Shown here: positions 20,701 to 27,535 of the stretch, one piece after another
How the letters are laid out: each line of letters starts with the position of its first letter
How positions within the stretch are numbered: position 1 is the stretch's first letter
Source of the DNA: Clostridia bacterium
GTDB lineage: Bacteria > Bacillota > Clostridia > Oscillospirales > Acutalibacteraceae
Reading direction: 5' to 3'
Assembly: GCA_017550625.1 (NCBI GenBank)
Contig: JAFZOL010000045.1
Coordinates: 1-64,000, forward strand
DNA length: 64,000 bases
Notes under the pieces: generated by a model
What the model saw: only the letters and a program-made list of their open reading frames with translations
What the model was told of the DNA's origin: nothing
The model's database searches: none
Program-made: the position numbers and the translations under genes

Positions 20701-21821
20701 GTCACTTTTTCATAGTCTTTGCCGGCCTTCGCGGCGCCGTCGACGCTTTCATAGGTCACCGACACCATGCTCTGGTTGCCGCCGGTGCGCTTCACCGTCA
20801 CGTATGCCGCCCCGTCCGCGCGGTCCGCCGACAGCTCGGTTTCGGTCAGCGACACCGTGAACGGCTCGGGGGCGTCGTTGTCGGTCACGGCGAAGATCAG
20901 GGTGTTCGCCGTGTCGTAAAGGCTGCCGCCCTCGCAGTCCGTGATCATCAGAAGCCCCTGCCGGATGCATTCGGGCGCGTCGTCCTCCGGGGCGGTGATG
21001 CGGATGGATTTCATCCACTCGCCGTCCGCGAAGGTCAGATAGAGGTCGTAAGAGAGATAGGGGTCGTCCTTGTCCGGCTCCAGCGCGGTGAACCGCGTTT
21101 CGGGGTCGAGGTCGAGCCCTTCCGGCATCTCGGGCAGCGGCTTTTCTTCGGGCTTTTCATAGGGCACGCCCTTCGCGGACGCCGTGCAGTAAGCCGTGCC
21201 GCCGACCGTGTACACGCACCTGAAATCATAGTCGTCCAGATCCGCATTTGCCGCGGTGAAGGAGCTTTCCGTCGCGCCGTCGACGTTCCGCCAGCGGCCG
21301 TCGGACAGCACCTGCCACTGATACGCCCCGGCGCCGGCTGCCAGAGAAAGCGTCACGTCGTCGCCGTTTTCTTCGCGCAGGATCACCGCGTTCCCTTTTT
21401 CGGGATCGGGGTCCTTGCCCACGGGCTGATACTGCGCGATCGGCCGGGCGTTTTCCACCTCGATCAGGATGTCGTCGGTCGAAACGGCGGTCGCGTAGCC
21501 GTATGCGTCCTCGCCGACCGGCACGAGCATGGGCGAATAGCGCACCACGGCCGTGGCGCGGCCCAGCGTCCCGCCGAGGCGGTAGACGTTCACGGTCAGC
21601 GTGTCGCCGCCCTCTTCGAGCGCGGCTTCGCTGAGTTCAAACGCGAACGTGCCGTAGGGGAAGCGCGTCTCCCAGTCGTCCGTCACCGCCACGTCGCCCC
21701 GTTCGGTATGCAGGGTGTCGGGCTTCCGGGTTTCGGCGCGGGCGAACAGCCGCGGCTGGACGACGCCTGCCGTCATCAGCAGGCTCAGCGTCAAGGCAAG
21801 CAGGTTCTTGAATCGTTTCAT
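11757..21821 (-). CDS. Giant secreted dockerin protein (3354 aa)
   Basis: An uninterrupted frame of 10 kb. Residues 1-30 are a signal peptide. About 320-430 form a Calx-beta domain (TVSLTETELSADRADG, then VIPLIDDG). About 1350-1750 is a distinctive region of aromatic, hydrophobic beta strands (GAMGFFQFTYTHRF, FSAGVVMTFFPAKGG) that I do not recognise. About 2410-2520 looks like a CARDB domain (RPDLGVTDAKIRL). A Cys-repeat CTVCGAT lies near 3270, and residues 3287-3354 are a type I dockerin with two calcium loops (DVDDDKKITAADARLALRR and DVDRNDIVTAGDARKILRA). Dockerins bind cohesins on scaffoldins. The gene follows the subtilase by 46 bases and precedes the HAD gene. The role is probably structural or adhesive; no catalytic motif was seen. 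Confidence 0.82.
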   Translation of the reverse strand: MKRFKNLLALTLSLLMTAGVVQPRLFARAETRKPDTLHTERGDVAVTDDWETRFPYGTFAFELSEAALEEGGDTLTVNVYRLGGTLGRATAVVRYSPMLVPVGEDAYGYATAVSTDDILIEVENARPIAQYQPVGKDPDPEKGNAVILREENGDDVTLSLAAGAGAYQWQVLSDGRWRNVDGATESSFTAANADLDDYDFRCVYTVGGTAYCTASAKGVPYEKPEEKPLPEMPEGLDLDPETRFTALEPDKDDPYLSYDLYLTFADGEWMKSIRITAPEDDAPECIRQGLLMITDCEGGSLYDTANTLIFAVTDNDAPEPFTVSLTETELSADRADGAAYVTVKRTGGNQSMVSVTYESVDGAAKAGKDYEKVTGEVSFYGDAAEQKIVIPLIDDGKEDPDGKDMTLRLIGIKGDAAGIGTLGETEVTVRLYNSGTGDGNNLATVLADPDAIDLSGQTPDSGPSAVDIDPAAVTGTPKETGEPLAASIAGFDGDLQLQTYHYGRLYVSRYDYNDYESSYWTDDYDVIAAGPSWPNATKTDNGYKISSDGSKKGTLTIADMAKLYKSFSGEYKFSAGWAEYMSTFDIDSYTYGWGAVTRPNGNNYAYVDCEPWVEEGGLFENDTLHWNGSGTLDAAWPVTESLAGLTIGTTQNGDYTSTKEQYSEIVGATLARRTFTGGFDLLIHTANDGESGGLNVRTAPDGAAVLTTESGVYASMKPTVTLVKNEGGVDRSGDLYVGTKLKVSLNKTVSYAPYMGEELSAAVYLTRKNGSVVNAKVEAVSGTDDYVVTLLWGEMSQSDLAGDYVINVVMSRKQDLKIDLAPSVAHMKDADGNVLSSIDVTKVSEAEALFWASGEDYVTCGCSPFTATAPHFGTTVTETRVTKDGGAFVLDGTVLTKTGLQNVQWINFNRSHDDCILYNGRSYAGDDKIMLEPADLAQANLTFRYYNKSFLTATSVMTAAIDSVGLYWDGDLNGRIDGAYNPDTGYFEIGAGSGDEFLMFLEPGTDYTETIFTYAENMDGDPGQMYLKIFYTMTPRALTPEPGQEGQRAQVLPALTTSVTDPDVYAELTDQQQSYRYVFSGRDESGAYTADGHVMYGAAATAVQYVDVPLGGDTSPVQPVTVDGKQKYEWEPAYRGNLMYPYETPDPIYIENSLAGKDIPLAPTASMNNGKLVMSETDRENLNGYLGSFAGDSTVALCVQQQTVDTETLALDGVVPRPESSTLIPNSTTPDASYLSQMGSEDSETDGGFDMADSGSDFSEFNLDLDTKIPKLKFGETTHDFISYSSNGLEHLISFSIPLAGWKQGKGWKGPGQMIKGNATEFANCLNIYFGPAGLMFSDDSYSDAVEKGKYTSKGFNAVIIFTGAFLFKYDPVYNEFRFKQFSVGAMGFFQFTYTHRFTVCPLFYITVKIGVSLKLTTGGEYKNKTIEGTQYVGDDAEKKTMSLTKGRYYVFPLNYKAVNIKFNGKVALDLYEDEACTKRVAGANSGFLKSKGAKPVTATLLMKNGYDFDGKTYYLQISALENTTLSHLAPVTDQRSDIKWSGIRVEPEFFVSVSGGVGVELMKLELTVKFSAGVVMTFFPAKGGNFFFNSAKFTLSLAAKAVFLFYSQSFDLIGYTIKYDGETEEWSHGWSALGDKYGGSFGTLSMTGADGSVYDARLTLPGDVSRTQTVYAQKDADEDFSLQSYQANDAAVPFELAGYSGSSDAAKLADGLQTGYDFRLVTAGNENYVIYHIGRENAGHANDNTMLVMSRLKMTGVQPGLVNPADEDAAVPYIPLDTLSNGRDDGTGDLTFSVCEDNGAVKAVWVSYAEPTAHNEDTVLGTLAAAAKNTVVKTAVFTPGSDGFTPAVTVGSADGAVAMPGFAGDAAVYVGTAPYTDAELAAKTEQYRAYLANQGYSLDDEEEAIAEIASYRIGLQRASWTVNGRQSELRVSKDGRTVGTVALAEGVHIDNIESAQIGDRYYIVYTTGEEMYTDETGSRTDDAAAASNLLTVKRLYLRTFTISGGKVKWDQGGKAILLRTLYDFDNNDTLSDGVYRDGMRVSRRDDPYFDHLQFLYAKIGDALTGEDEDFTLQAASPEHFLLFDMNGATYLIRENSLMSIAEAQSGSVIPFFRADTAGADEEAEAYAATGRSDATIGVDGNGNLAAVYTATVENTGDNALWLTKYDPNTGSWGSGTILAMNHLGVYEDNIRENRSRGDAEKAFLGLLEGYDGGSLDTFTFMNPQIALGQTADTLLVLTEGAMGYLRENDDPDYPVVPIADEDVTVSAYPQSASKPAGVGVYAIACGVGRQEIGNASLDMPVYDFTAGAEPYAKLSFMNTGDVGIRGSAAQPITVELNAQSDEGVSLLGEWTLTENVISGQKVALNGNLSIPTDLPEGTKLVLHVYESDAYVPQGGAAFSAVSEPLLVIGSRPDLGVTDAKIRLKDVDENGNAVLDVDLIAGNYGTAAAEDAFVLFSYDTGFADEDGRTVWAPLDLTGSTFETEDLRLLSAGYGEKDGVFALGTIEAGCGKHITGTVTVPAACFNDSATGALSLQAELFSAADTTAVSDTGLIEGTHGEYNDVNNLFRAQIEHAAAFTAPNRISVPMGNTVRIPVAVRYTTDENAPRILVSEFSGQDEAHMGVLSFRDGSFDNGAGGGTLVLSPRGEGSGFIRLIDANTNSFFDIAYTVTPPSDGINIFNDNELFTFINPDGSLWDGAAAADAQGWLFDGAAPVWGADGTEPYLGNLSKGKPGSSFTFTTQAESIALVFDGKARVESDFGGFEPVEISASGGSGDEENEYAVVTFGENPDNLSHTVTVTVTGAAGLSGYAAFDRLIETFSEEGGVPVPEEDEDAPHIYFSRSFPNAGEIKSGGTVRLQAFILDNNALSSVTLDGKKPDSITKHDDSFWTLDLTVTENGGFTVDAFDDAGHRAVRRVDVDWFGTGTEDGDALPTADVTLMKRGTGGEPDVPLTDEVPYGENDSAYLDVAAKASDGGDGATVAVTCLYFTDDGASLQNEVAPLKDGTYPADANGWYLVRVSDPAPHEDRWTLKVVRMTRSGSKTPVVLLVFDGDDMVLQWSAATQETDGDPMPAIAAVTLNGQPLEIEAGATVLSGAVPVAYGGDYVLEVTDGNGIKGTASCRVTGIPVSLAKEKTQAELFTVTATGHGTKGSIELDPAALTGGLYDPAASDPANGRYAGQYEWLIRFSDDPTPPDELLAASGWTTQTLIENLEARGYIVYIRDAQDKRNAETYAAFGVTVPADPVTHVWDEGEETVAPTLTSEGVMTYTCTVCGATKTESIPKLVLPDFMPGDVDDDKKITAADARLALRRAVELETYEPGTRAFLAADVDRNDIVTAGDARKILRAAVGLETLV

Positions 21822-21867
21822 GGCTCTGATCTCCCTCTCTTTATAAGAAATCTAAACGGAATATCTG

Positions 21868-23199
21868 TCAGCGGTTCCGGCCGATCAGGCCGAACCAGTA
21901 AATCACTCTGTGCAGGATCGTAACGACGCCGCCGAACACGCCGCCGTGGGTCCGCCCGCAGAGCGGACAGGGCTCCGGTCGGGGCAGGGGAGGGGCGGGG
22001 GCCTCTTCCCACCCGGCGTACAGCGTCACGTTTCCCACCGAGCCCGCCGGGATCCGGCCGGCCGCCTCGGTGCAGTTTTCGTCGAGGTACCAGCCGGTAA
22101 AGGCGAAGCCCTCTCTCGCGATCGCGCCTTCATCCGGCAGAACGGCGAGGCCGCCCTTGCCGATCAGGTACGTTGCGTCATACCCCGCGCCCGAAAGCAC
22201 GCCGCCGTTCGTTTGGTAATCGATCGTCTGCGGCGATTTGAGAGCCGCCGTGAACGCGGCGATATTGACCGCCCCGTAGCCGTAAACGTCGTCTCTGCCG
22301 GGCTCGCCGAGGTCCGCTGCGCTCTGCCGCAGCAGGGCGCGGAACCCCTCGGTGCCGATCGCGCGGTCCGTCTGTTTGGCCATCACCGCCATCGCGGCGA
22401 CCACGGGGGCGGCGAACGAGCTGCCCGAATCGGTGCGGTAGCCGTCGTCCGTGCGCCAGTCGGGGCCGAACATGTCCTGCCCCGGGGCCGCCACGTAAAC
22501 GGTCGCGTTGTGCTGCGAGGCGGCGGAGGCCGTTCCGTCCTGCGTCAGCCACCCAACGCCCGTCACGCAGTCGAACGCCGCGGGGTAATAAAGCGCCGTG
22601 CCGCCGCCGTTGCCGACCGAGGCGATCAGCAAAATCCCTGCGTCCGCTGCCTGCCGGAACACGGGCTCCAGTTCCTGCAGCGACTGCTTCGTGCCGCCGA
22701 TGCTCATGTTCAGCACGTCGGCGTCCTCTGCGATGGCGTATTCCACCGCCCGCCGGATCGTCTCCTTCGCCCCGCTGCCGGCGTTCGCGCTGCCGCCGAG
22801 CGAAGAAAAGCAGCGCAGCATCAGCACCGACGCGTCCGGCACGAGGCCGTCCGTGCCGAGGCCGTTGCCCGCCGTCGCGGCAAGAATGCCGCACACGAGC
22901 GTGCCGTGCCCCGCGTCGTCGCCGTAGGCCGACGGGTCGGCGTATGGCTCGCTGCCCAGAAAGTTATATCCCGTGATGTCGGCGTTTACAAGATCCTCGT
23001 GCGCGGCGTTCACGCCGGAATCGATCAGCGCGATCTTCACGCCCGCGCCCGAAAGCCCCGCGTCCCGCGCCGCCGCGACGCCGAGGGACTCGAAATACCA
23101 CGGCTCCTCCGCCGCGCGGGCGTCGGCCGGCCGCCAGAAACAGAGCGCGGCGGCCGCGCATACGACGGCGACCGTTTTTTGCAGCAGCTTTGACGGCAT
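21868..23199 (-). CDS. Secreted subtilisin-like protease (S8) with Cys/His-helix tail
   Basis: 443 aa. A signal peptide (cleavage near ARAA, residue 30) is followed by a subtilase domain with the triad Asp60 (ALIDSGV), His98 (GHGTLVCG) and Ser261 (GSSFAAP), and oxyanion Asn197. The prodomain is very short or absent. Residues 310-390 hold a Listeria-Bacteroides (InlB B/Flg_new) repeat (FTGWYLDENC, VTLYAGW). The last 33 residues are CPLCGRTHGG plus a hydrophobic helix and a basic end, almost the same tail as the 498-aa protein at 1598. It is first in an operon with the giant dockerin protein, so it may process that protein; that is inference. Confidence 0.88.
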   Translation of the reverse strand: MPSKLLQKTVAVVCAAAALCFWRPADARAAEEPWYFESLGVAAARDAGLSGAGVKIALIDSGVNAAHEDLVNADITGYNFLGSEPYADPSAYGDDAGHGTLVCGILAATAGNGLGTDGLVPDASVLMLRCFSSLGGSANAGSGAKETIRRAVEYAIAEDADVLNMSIGGTKQSLQELEPVFRQAADAGILLIASVGNGGGTALYYPAAFDCVTGVGWLTQDGTASAASQHNATVYVAAPGQDMFGPDWRTDDGYRTDSGSSFAAPVVAAMAVMAKQTDRAIGTEGFRALLRQSAADLGEPGRDDVYGYGAVNIAAFTAALKSPQTIDYQTNGGVLSGAGYDATYLIGKGGLAVLPDEGAIAREGFAFTGWYLDENCTEAAGRIPAGSVGNVTLYAGWEEAPAPPLPRPEPCPLCGRTHGGVFGGVVTILHRVIYWFGLIGRNR

Positions 23200-23249
23200 C
23201 GACTCCCTCTCCTCTCCGTAAAATGAAGCGCCTTCCCGCGGCGGAACGG

Positions 23250-23255
23250 ATTATA
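23250..23255 (-). promoter_or_regulatory. Extended -10 promoter (TGG-TATAAT) of the subtilase operon
   Basis: TATAAT on the minus strand preceded by TG one base upstream; no good -35 hexamer at 17 bp. Located 51 bases ahead of the subtilase start. Confidence 0.45.
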
Positions 23256-23428
23256 CCATCCATCGGTTTTGTTATTTTATTATAATACATACTCCCTATG
23301 ATTTCAAGAAGCTCTTTCTTTTGTGTTTTTTACATTGTTTTATAACCGTGAAGATCCGCGCGCGTACAAATCTTTGTGTGCGGATATCGAGGGATTTTCT
23401 GGTTTTTCGGAGACGGATAAAAATCAAC

Positions 23429-23472
23429 AAAAAGTTGAATTAAAAACAATCAATTGATAATTGAAACTTTTT
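23429..23472. promoter_or_regulatory. Operator-like inverted repeat
   Basis: Arms AAAAAGTTGAATTA (23429-23442) and its near-complement (23458-23472) overlap the -35 box of the XRE-TPR gene. An inner CAATT-GAT-AATTG palindrome sits at 23451-23463. Likely the binding site of the XRE protein encoded next to it. Confidence 0.5.
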
Positions 23473-23489
23473 CCGCAATGGTTTAGAAT
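23461..23489 (+). promoter_or_regulatory. Promoter, TTGAAA-N17-TAGAAT
   Basis: Hexamers at 23461-23466 and 23484-23489, upstream of the XRE-TPR regulator. Confidence 0.7.
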
Positions 23490-23541
23490 GAAATCAACGA
23501 CCGGTTGGAAAAGCAACAAACGATAGAAATGGAGGCCGTGT

Positions 23542-24693
23542 ATGATCGTATTGGGAGAACGGATCAAGGAGCTGAGGCGCCGCGACGGGCGCACGCAGGA
23601 GGCGCTGGCAAGCGAGCTCGGCGTGACCGCGCAGGCGGTGTCGCGCTGGGAGAAGGGGATATGCTATCCCGATATGGAGCTGATCCCCCCGATCGCCAAC
23701 TTTTTCGGCGTGTCGATCGACGAGTTGTTCGGCTACGACAACGAGCGCACGAAAAAGATCGACGCCCTGTATGACAGGATCACCTCGATGAACGCGATCA
23801 ACAACGGCAAGGATCTGTGCGTTGACGAGTGCATCGCCCTCGCGCGCGAGGCGCTGATCGAGTTTCCGGGCAACGACAAGCTGACCGCGGCGCTGGCCTC
23901 GGCGCTCTATAACGCCGGTTCTGTCCGCCGGGGCGAATTCCACGTCGACGGCCCGGACGGGTTCGAGATGTGCGATGTCGAGCGTCACCGCGCCTATCCC
24001 GAATGGCAGGAGGCCGTGAAGCTGTATGAAAAGGTGCTGCCCGCCCTCAACAGCGGCGATCTCAGGAACCGGGCCGTGCAGGAGCTCGCGCAGCTCTATC
24101 AGTTTATCGGCGAGGGCGAAAAGGCGGCGCTTCTTGCCGATTCCGCCCCGGCCCTGAACGAATCCAAGCCGTTTCTGCGCATCAACGCCTTCGACGGCAA
24201 AGAGGCCGTGGCCGCCCGCGGGGACGCGCTGATCGACCTCGTGCTCGCCGCCGCCGACCTGATCGCCGCGATCGTGCGCGGCGACCGCAGCCTGCCGCCC
24301 GCAACGGCCGCCGAATTGCTCGACGACGCCGTGGCGATGTTCGGCATTGTCTGCAAAAACGGCGACTACGGAAAGCTCAGGGGCACGATGAGCAGCTTAT
24401 ATCTCTTAAAATCGTATTACCTGTGGCTCGCCGACGACCGTGACGGCGCCTTTGAAGCGCTCGACCGGGCGTTCGAGCTGTCGAGCGCGTTCGATGACGA
24501 GCCCGTCGCCGAGGCGTATACTTCGCCGCTGCTCAGATACACCAAGCCCCTCGTGTGCACGTTCGGCCGCAAGCTGACGCCCGAGCTCCCGGAAATCTGG
24601 CCCTTCTGGGACGTGCCGGAAGCCGGGCGCGTGAGAAACGAGATGCAGGCCGACCCCAGGTGGGAAATATGGGAGCGCAAAACGAGGCGCTGA
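23542..24693 (+). CDS. XRE-family regulator with helical (TPR-like) C-terminal domain
   Basis: 383 aa. Residues 1-65 form an XRE helix-turn-helix (RTQEALASELGVTAQAVSRWEKG, then DELFGYD), followed by about 310 residues of helical, tetratricopeptide-like sequence ending RWEIWERKTRR. This two-part design is common in Clostridia, where the C-terminal part senses a peptide, protein or nutrient state. The start follows ATGGAGG by 8 bases. It probably controls its own promoter through the inverted repeat at 23429-23472 and perhaps the lipoprotein gene 43 bases downstream. Confidence 0.82.
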   Translation: MIVLGERIKELRRRDGRTQEALASELGVTAQAVSRWEKGICYPDMELIPPIANFFGVSIDELFGYDNERTKKIDALYDRITSMNAINNGKDLCVDECIALAREALIEFPGNDKLTAALASALYNAGSVRRGEFHVDGPDGFEMCDVERHRAYPEWQEAVKLYEKVLPALNSGDLRNRAVQELAQLYQFIGEGEKAALLADSAPALNESKPFLRINAFDGKEAVAARGDALIDLVLAAADLIAAIVRGDRSLPPATAAELLDDAVAMFGIVCKNGDYGKLRGTMSSLYLLKSYYLWLADDRDGAFEALDRAFELSSAFDDEPVAEAYTSPLLRYTKPLVCTFGRKLTPELPEIWPFWDVPEAGRVRNEMQADPRWEIWERKTRR

Positions 24694-24736
24694 CCCTGAG
24701 CCGGCATTTGATGAAAACGTGAAAGGAGTTTTTGAT

Positions 24737-25618
24737 ATGAAACAGATGAAGAATACATACGGCGGGAAGCTCCTTGCCGTGATCGCGGCCGCCGTGCTGC
24801 TCTTCGCGATGCTCTTCTGCCTCGCGGGCTGCGGCGAAAACGCGCCCGGGCCCGCCGACGGTACGTCCGCCGGGCAGAGCGCCGACGACACTGCCGCCGC
24901 CGCGGAAGCCTCTTCCGAGGCTGATGAAACGACCGAAGCGACCGAGGAGGAGAGCGAAACGGGGCTCGACCTCTCGCAGGACGTGATGACCATGATCGGC
25001 GCGGACAGCGAGCACATCAACCGCTTTCTCACCTCCATCGTCCAGCAGGATATCGTGGACACGGCGACCGATCTGGACGAGGACGCGGAGCTCGTGCGCT
25101 TCGTCTTCCGCTACCGCGAGACCAACGCTCCCGATACCGTCGTCGAGACCGGCGAGGGCGACGCCGCCGCCCGCACGCTGACGCTCGACGAGGTCAACGA
25201 GACGCTTTCGGCCCTGTTCGGCAAGACCCTTACGCCCGACGAAAACGGGGATTACAGCGTTTCGCTTGAAGACGATCAGGTCTTCCGCTGCTCCTTCGCC
25301 GACGGCGTGTTCACGGTCGCCGCGCCCTTCCCCGAAGAGGAATTCCCGTTTAGGATCCGCTTCGCGCTGTCTGAGACCGTCGACAAGGAGACGAAAACCG
25401 TGCACTTCAGGCTGTACCGGGTCAACCCGTACGAATGGGGCTTCGGCGAGGTGCTCTACCATCTGCCGGTCCTGCCCTCCCTGCATATCTGGGAAGCGGA
25501 AAACGGAAAAGGCGAAACGAAAAAATGGATCAGCAAGCTCGGCGAGGGCGACGCGGTGCTGTCCGGCTTCGGCGAGGATATGTATCTCGTGGAAATGACG
25601 ACCACGCTGCTGTCCTGA
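24737..25618 (+). CDS. Lipoprotein of unknown function
   Basis: 293 aa from the ATG at 24737, 9 bases after AAAGGAG; a GTG 18 bases earlier would overlap that site. The lipobox LAGC is at about residues 25-28, followed by a 45-residue low-complexity Ala/Glu/Thr/Ser linker (EATEEESETGLDL) and a globular domain with no motif I recognise. It contains LTLDEVNETLSALFGKTL and VFRCSFADGVFTV. No paralogue is evident in this window. It follows the XRE-TPR gene in the same direction and ends before the strong terminator at 25647-25683. Confidence 0.65.
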   Translation: MKQMKNTYGGKLLAVIAAAVLLFAMLFCLAGCGENAPGPADGTSAGQSADDTAAAAEASSEADETTEATEEESETGLDLSQDVMTMIGADSEHINRFLTSIVQQDIVDTATDLDEDAELVRFVFRYRETNAPDTVVETGEGDAAARTLTLDEVNETLSALFGKTLTPDENGDYSVSLEDDQVFRCSFADGVFTVAAPFPEEEFPFRIRFALSETVDKETKTVHFRLYRVNPYEWGFGEVLYHLPVLPSLHIWEAENGKGETKKWISKLGEGDAVLSGFGEDMYLVEMTTTLLS

Positions 25619-25646
25619 CCCCGCGGGGCAAAAACAAACAAAACTG

Positions 25647-25683
25647 CGCACGGAACGTTATTGACGTTCCGTGCGTCTTTTCT
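25647..25683 (+). terminator. Strong intrinsic terminator
   Basis: Perfect 13-bp stem CGCACGGAACGTT-style arms with a 3-base loop, followed by TCTTTTCTTT. Ends the XRE-TPR/lipoprotein unit. Confidence 0.85.
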
Positions 25684-25704
25684 TTCCTGCGGCCCCTTTG
25701 CCGC

Positions 25705-25734
25705 TTGACAAAAGGGGTGCGCAGGCATTATATT
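25705..25734 (+). promoter_or_regulatory. Promoter of the mannoside operon, TTGACA-N18-TATATT
   Basis: Consensus -35 at 25705-25710 and -10 at 25729-25734, 43 bases before the transporter start. Confidence 0.7.
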
Positions 25735-25777
25735 TAAATTGCAGATACAAACTGAATATTTATAAAGGAGGCTGCCG

Positions 25778-27274
25778 ATGGAAGAAAAGAAAAAAGAGAT
25801 CCGCTACGTCGGCGTGAAGGAGAACCTGCTGTTCGGGCTCGCGAACGCGGGGCAGTGCTTCAGCTACAACATGTTCACGGGCTCTTATCTGTCGCTGTTC
25901 TTCGTGAAGGTGTTCGGCATCCCGCCGGGCGCCGTGGCCACCATGCTGCTGGTGCTCGGCATCTGGGATACGGTCAACGACCCCATCATGGGCGGCATCG
26001 TCGATAAAACGCACACGCGCTACGGCAAGCTGCGCCCGTATCTGCTGCTGGTGCCGATTCCGCTCGCGATCAGCACCGTCCTGTTCTGGGGCGGCCCGCT
26101 GCTCTTGCAGAACTCGCGCGATCTTACGCTCAAGATCGTATATATGTACGTCTCGTATCTCATCTGGGAGTTCTTCTACACCCTCGGCGACGTGCCCTAT
26201 TGGAGCCTGAGCGCGGCGCTGAGCCCCTCGCCGTCCGACCGCACGCGCGCGATCGCCACGGCGCGGTTCTTGAGCGGCTTTATCGGCGGCATCGCCACCG
26301 TGGTGATGCTGCCCGTGCTGATCGACATGTCGAACCACGGGCAGATCGGCTGGTCGCTCAGAGAGGTGTTCGCGGTGTGCGGCCTCATTTCGGCCGTGTT
26401 CATCGTGGGCCTGTTCAGTCTCGCCGGCCTGTTCGTGAAGGAGCGCGTGGTGCAGCAGGTGGAGGAGACGAGCTTTTTCGACGCCTTCCGCTTCATCGGC
26501 AAGAATAAGCCCCTGCTGCTCATCATCCTGAGCAACGTCCTCGGCACGGTGTCGAGCATCGCGGGCGTGTTCGGCGCGTTCTATTACACCGAGGTGCTCG
26601 ATTTCATGTCGTGGAGCTCGCTTTTGTCGCTCATCGGCGGCCTCGGCGGCGGAGCGGGCATGGCCACGATCGGGCTGATCAAAAAGCGGTTCGACAACCG
26701 TCAGCTCGCGATCATCAACAAGATCGTGCCCGCCGTGCTCGGCACAATCGCCTTCTTCTGCGGTATGCGGCATTACGAACTGTGGTACGTGGTGATCCCG
26801 GTCATCGGGGTCAAAAACCTGATCTCGGGCGTGTTCGACGCGTATAACTCGGTGGTGTCCACCGAGATGATCGGCGACACCGTGGACTATATGGAGTGGA
26901 AGACCGGCATGCGCAACGAGGGCATGGCGTTTTCGGTGCTCACGTTCGTGGGCAAGATGCAGGGGCGGCTTTCTACGTCCCTCGGCACGGCGCTGTTGCC
27001 GCTCATCGGCTATTTCGTGACCGAAACGGTGCTGCCCGACGGCACGGTCGAGACCGTGTCGAACTGCACCGAGGCGTTCGGGCGGCCCACGCAGTTCTGG
27101 CTGTGGGCGTTCTTCACGATCGTGCCCGCCGTCACGGGCCTATTGGCGATCATCCCGTATCATTTCTATGAATTAAAGGGCGACAGGCTCCGCGAGATCC
27201 GCGAAGAGATGCGGCTGCGCCGCGAGGCGGCGGCCGTGACGCCGACGGAGGTGCTGACCGATGAAAGAGGATAA
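25778..27274 (+). CDS. GPH-family sugar:cation symporter
   Basis: 498 aa with about twelve hydrophobic segments. The GPH/MelB signature is clear: GIWDTVNDPIMGGIVDKT, then RYGKLRPYLLL after the second helix (the conserved Asp and Lys/Arg of the cation-coupled sugar site). A second-half marker, DTVDYMEWKTGMRNEGMAFS, is also typical. It imports a glycoside or oligosaccharide together with Na+ or H+. It heads an operon with the GH38 alpha-mannosidase, so a mannoside is the likely cargo. GGAGG precedes the ATG by 5 bases. It overlaps the next gene by 14 bases. Confidence 0.88.
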   Translation: MEEKKKEIRYVGVKENLLFGLANAGQCFSYNMFTGSYLSLFFVKVFGIPPGAVATMLLVLGIWDTVNDPIMGGIVDKTHTRYGKLRPYLLLVPIPLAISTVLFWGGPLLLQNSRDLTLKIVYMYVSYLIWEFFYTLGDVPYWSLSAALSPSPSDRTRAIATARFLSGFIGGIATVVMLPVLIDMSNHGQIGWSLREVFAVCGLISAVFIVGLFSLAGLFVKERVVQQVEETSFFDAFRFIGKNKPLLLIILSNVLGTVSSIAGVFGAFYYTEVLDFMSWSSLLSLIGGLGGGAGMATIGLIKKRFDNRQLAIINKIVPAVLGTIAFFCGMRHYELWYVVIPVIGVKNLISGVFDAYNSVVSTEMIGDTVDYMEWKTGMRNEGMAFSVLTFVGKMQGRLSTSLGTALLPLIGYFVTETVLPDGTVETVSNCTEAFGRPTQFWLWAFFTIVPAVTGLLAIIPYHFYELKGDRLREIREEMRLRREAAAVTPTEVLTDERG

Positions 27275-27533
27275 ATACTGCCCGAACTGCGGCAAAAGGC
27301 TGTCGTTTTTCTACATGAAACCGAACTGCCCCGCGTGCGGGGTCGATCTGCTGCGTTACGATTACGAGGGGCGCCTGCAGCGCGACGCCGAACAGGCGGC
27401 GCGGGAGGTGGAGTCCCTTTGGCGCTTCGTGCGGAAAATCGACAAGGCGCGCCTTGTGGAACGGCACTGCCTCAAAAAGGGCAGGCCCCTGCCGTGGGAA
27501 GACGCGCCGGCCGAAGAAAAACGGGAGGGCTGA
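27261..27533 (+). CDS. Small zinc-ribbon protein
   Basis: 90 aa. Two Cys pairs (YCPNCGKRL and NCPACGVDL) within the first 30 residues form a rubredoxin-knuckle zinc ribbon. The remaining 60 residues are a basic and acidic helix (RDAEQAAREVESLWRFVRKID). It has no signal peptide. It overlaps the transporter gene by 14 bases and ends 2 bases before the mannosidase start, so it is translationally coupled to both. The function is unknown; a helper or regulator of the mannoside operon is only a guess. Confidence 0.65.
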   Translation: MKEDKYCPNCGKRLSFFYMKPNCPACGVDLLRYDYEGRLQRDAEQAAREVESLWRFVRKIDKARLVERHCLKKGRPLPWEDAPAEEKREG

Positions 27534-27535
27534 GC

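Larger units (their letters stand above)
23256..23541. other. Divergent regulatory region between subtilase and XRE-TPR genes
   Basis: AT-rich and gene-free. It holds the operator-like inverted repeat at 23429-23472 and the plus-strand promoter at 23461-23489. Confidence 0.5.

Noticed and set aside
19086-21923. 945-codon open frame opposite the giant protein gene
   Set aside because: Same composition artefact; runs across the gap to the subtilase gene and has no protein-like features.
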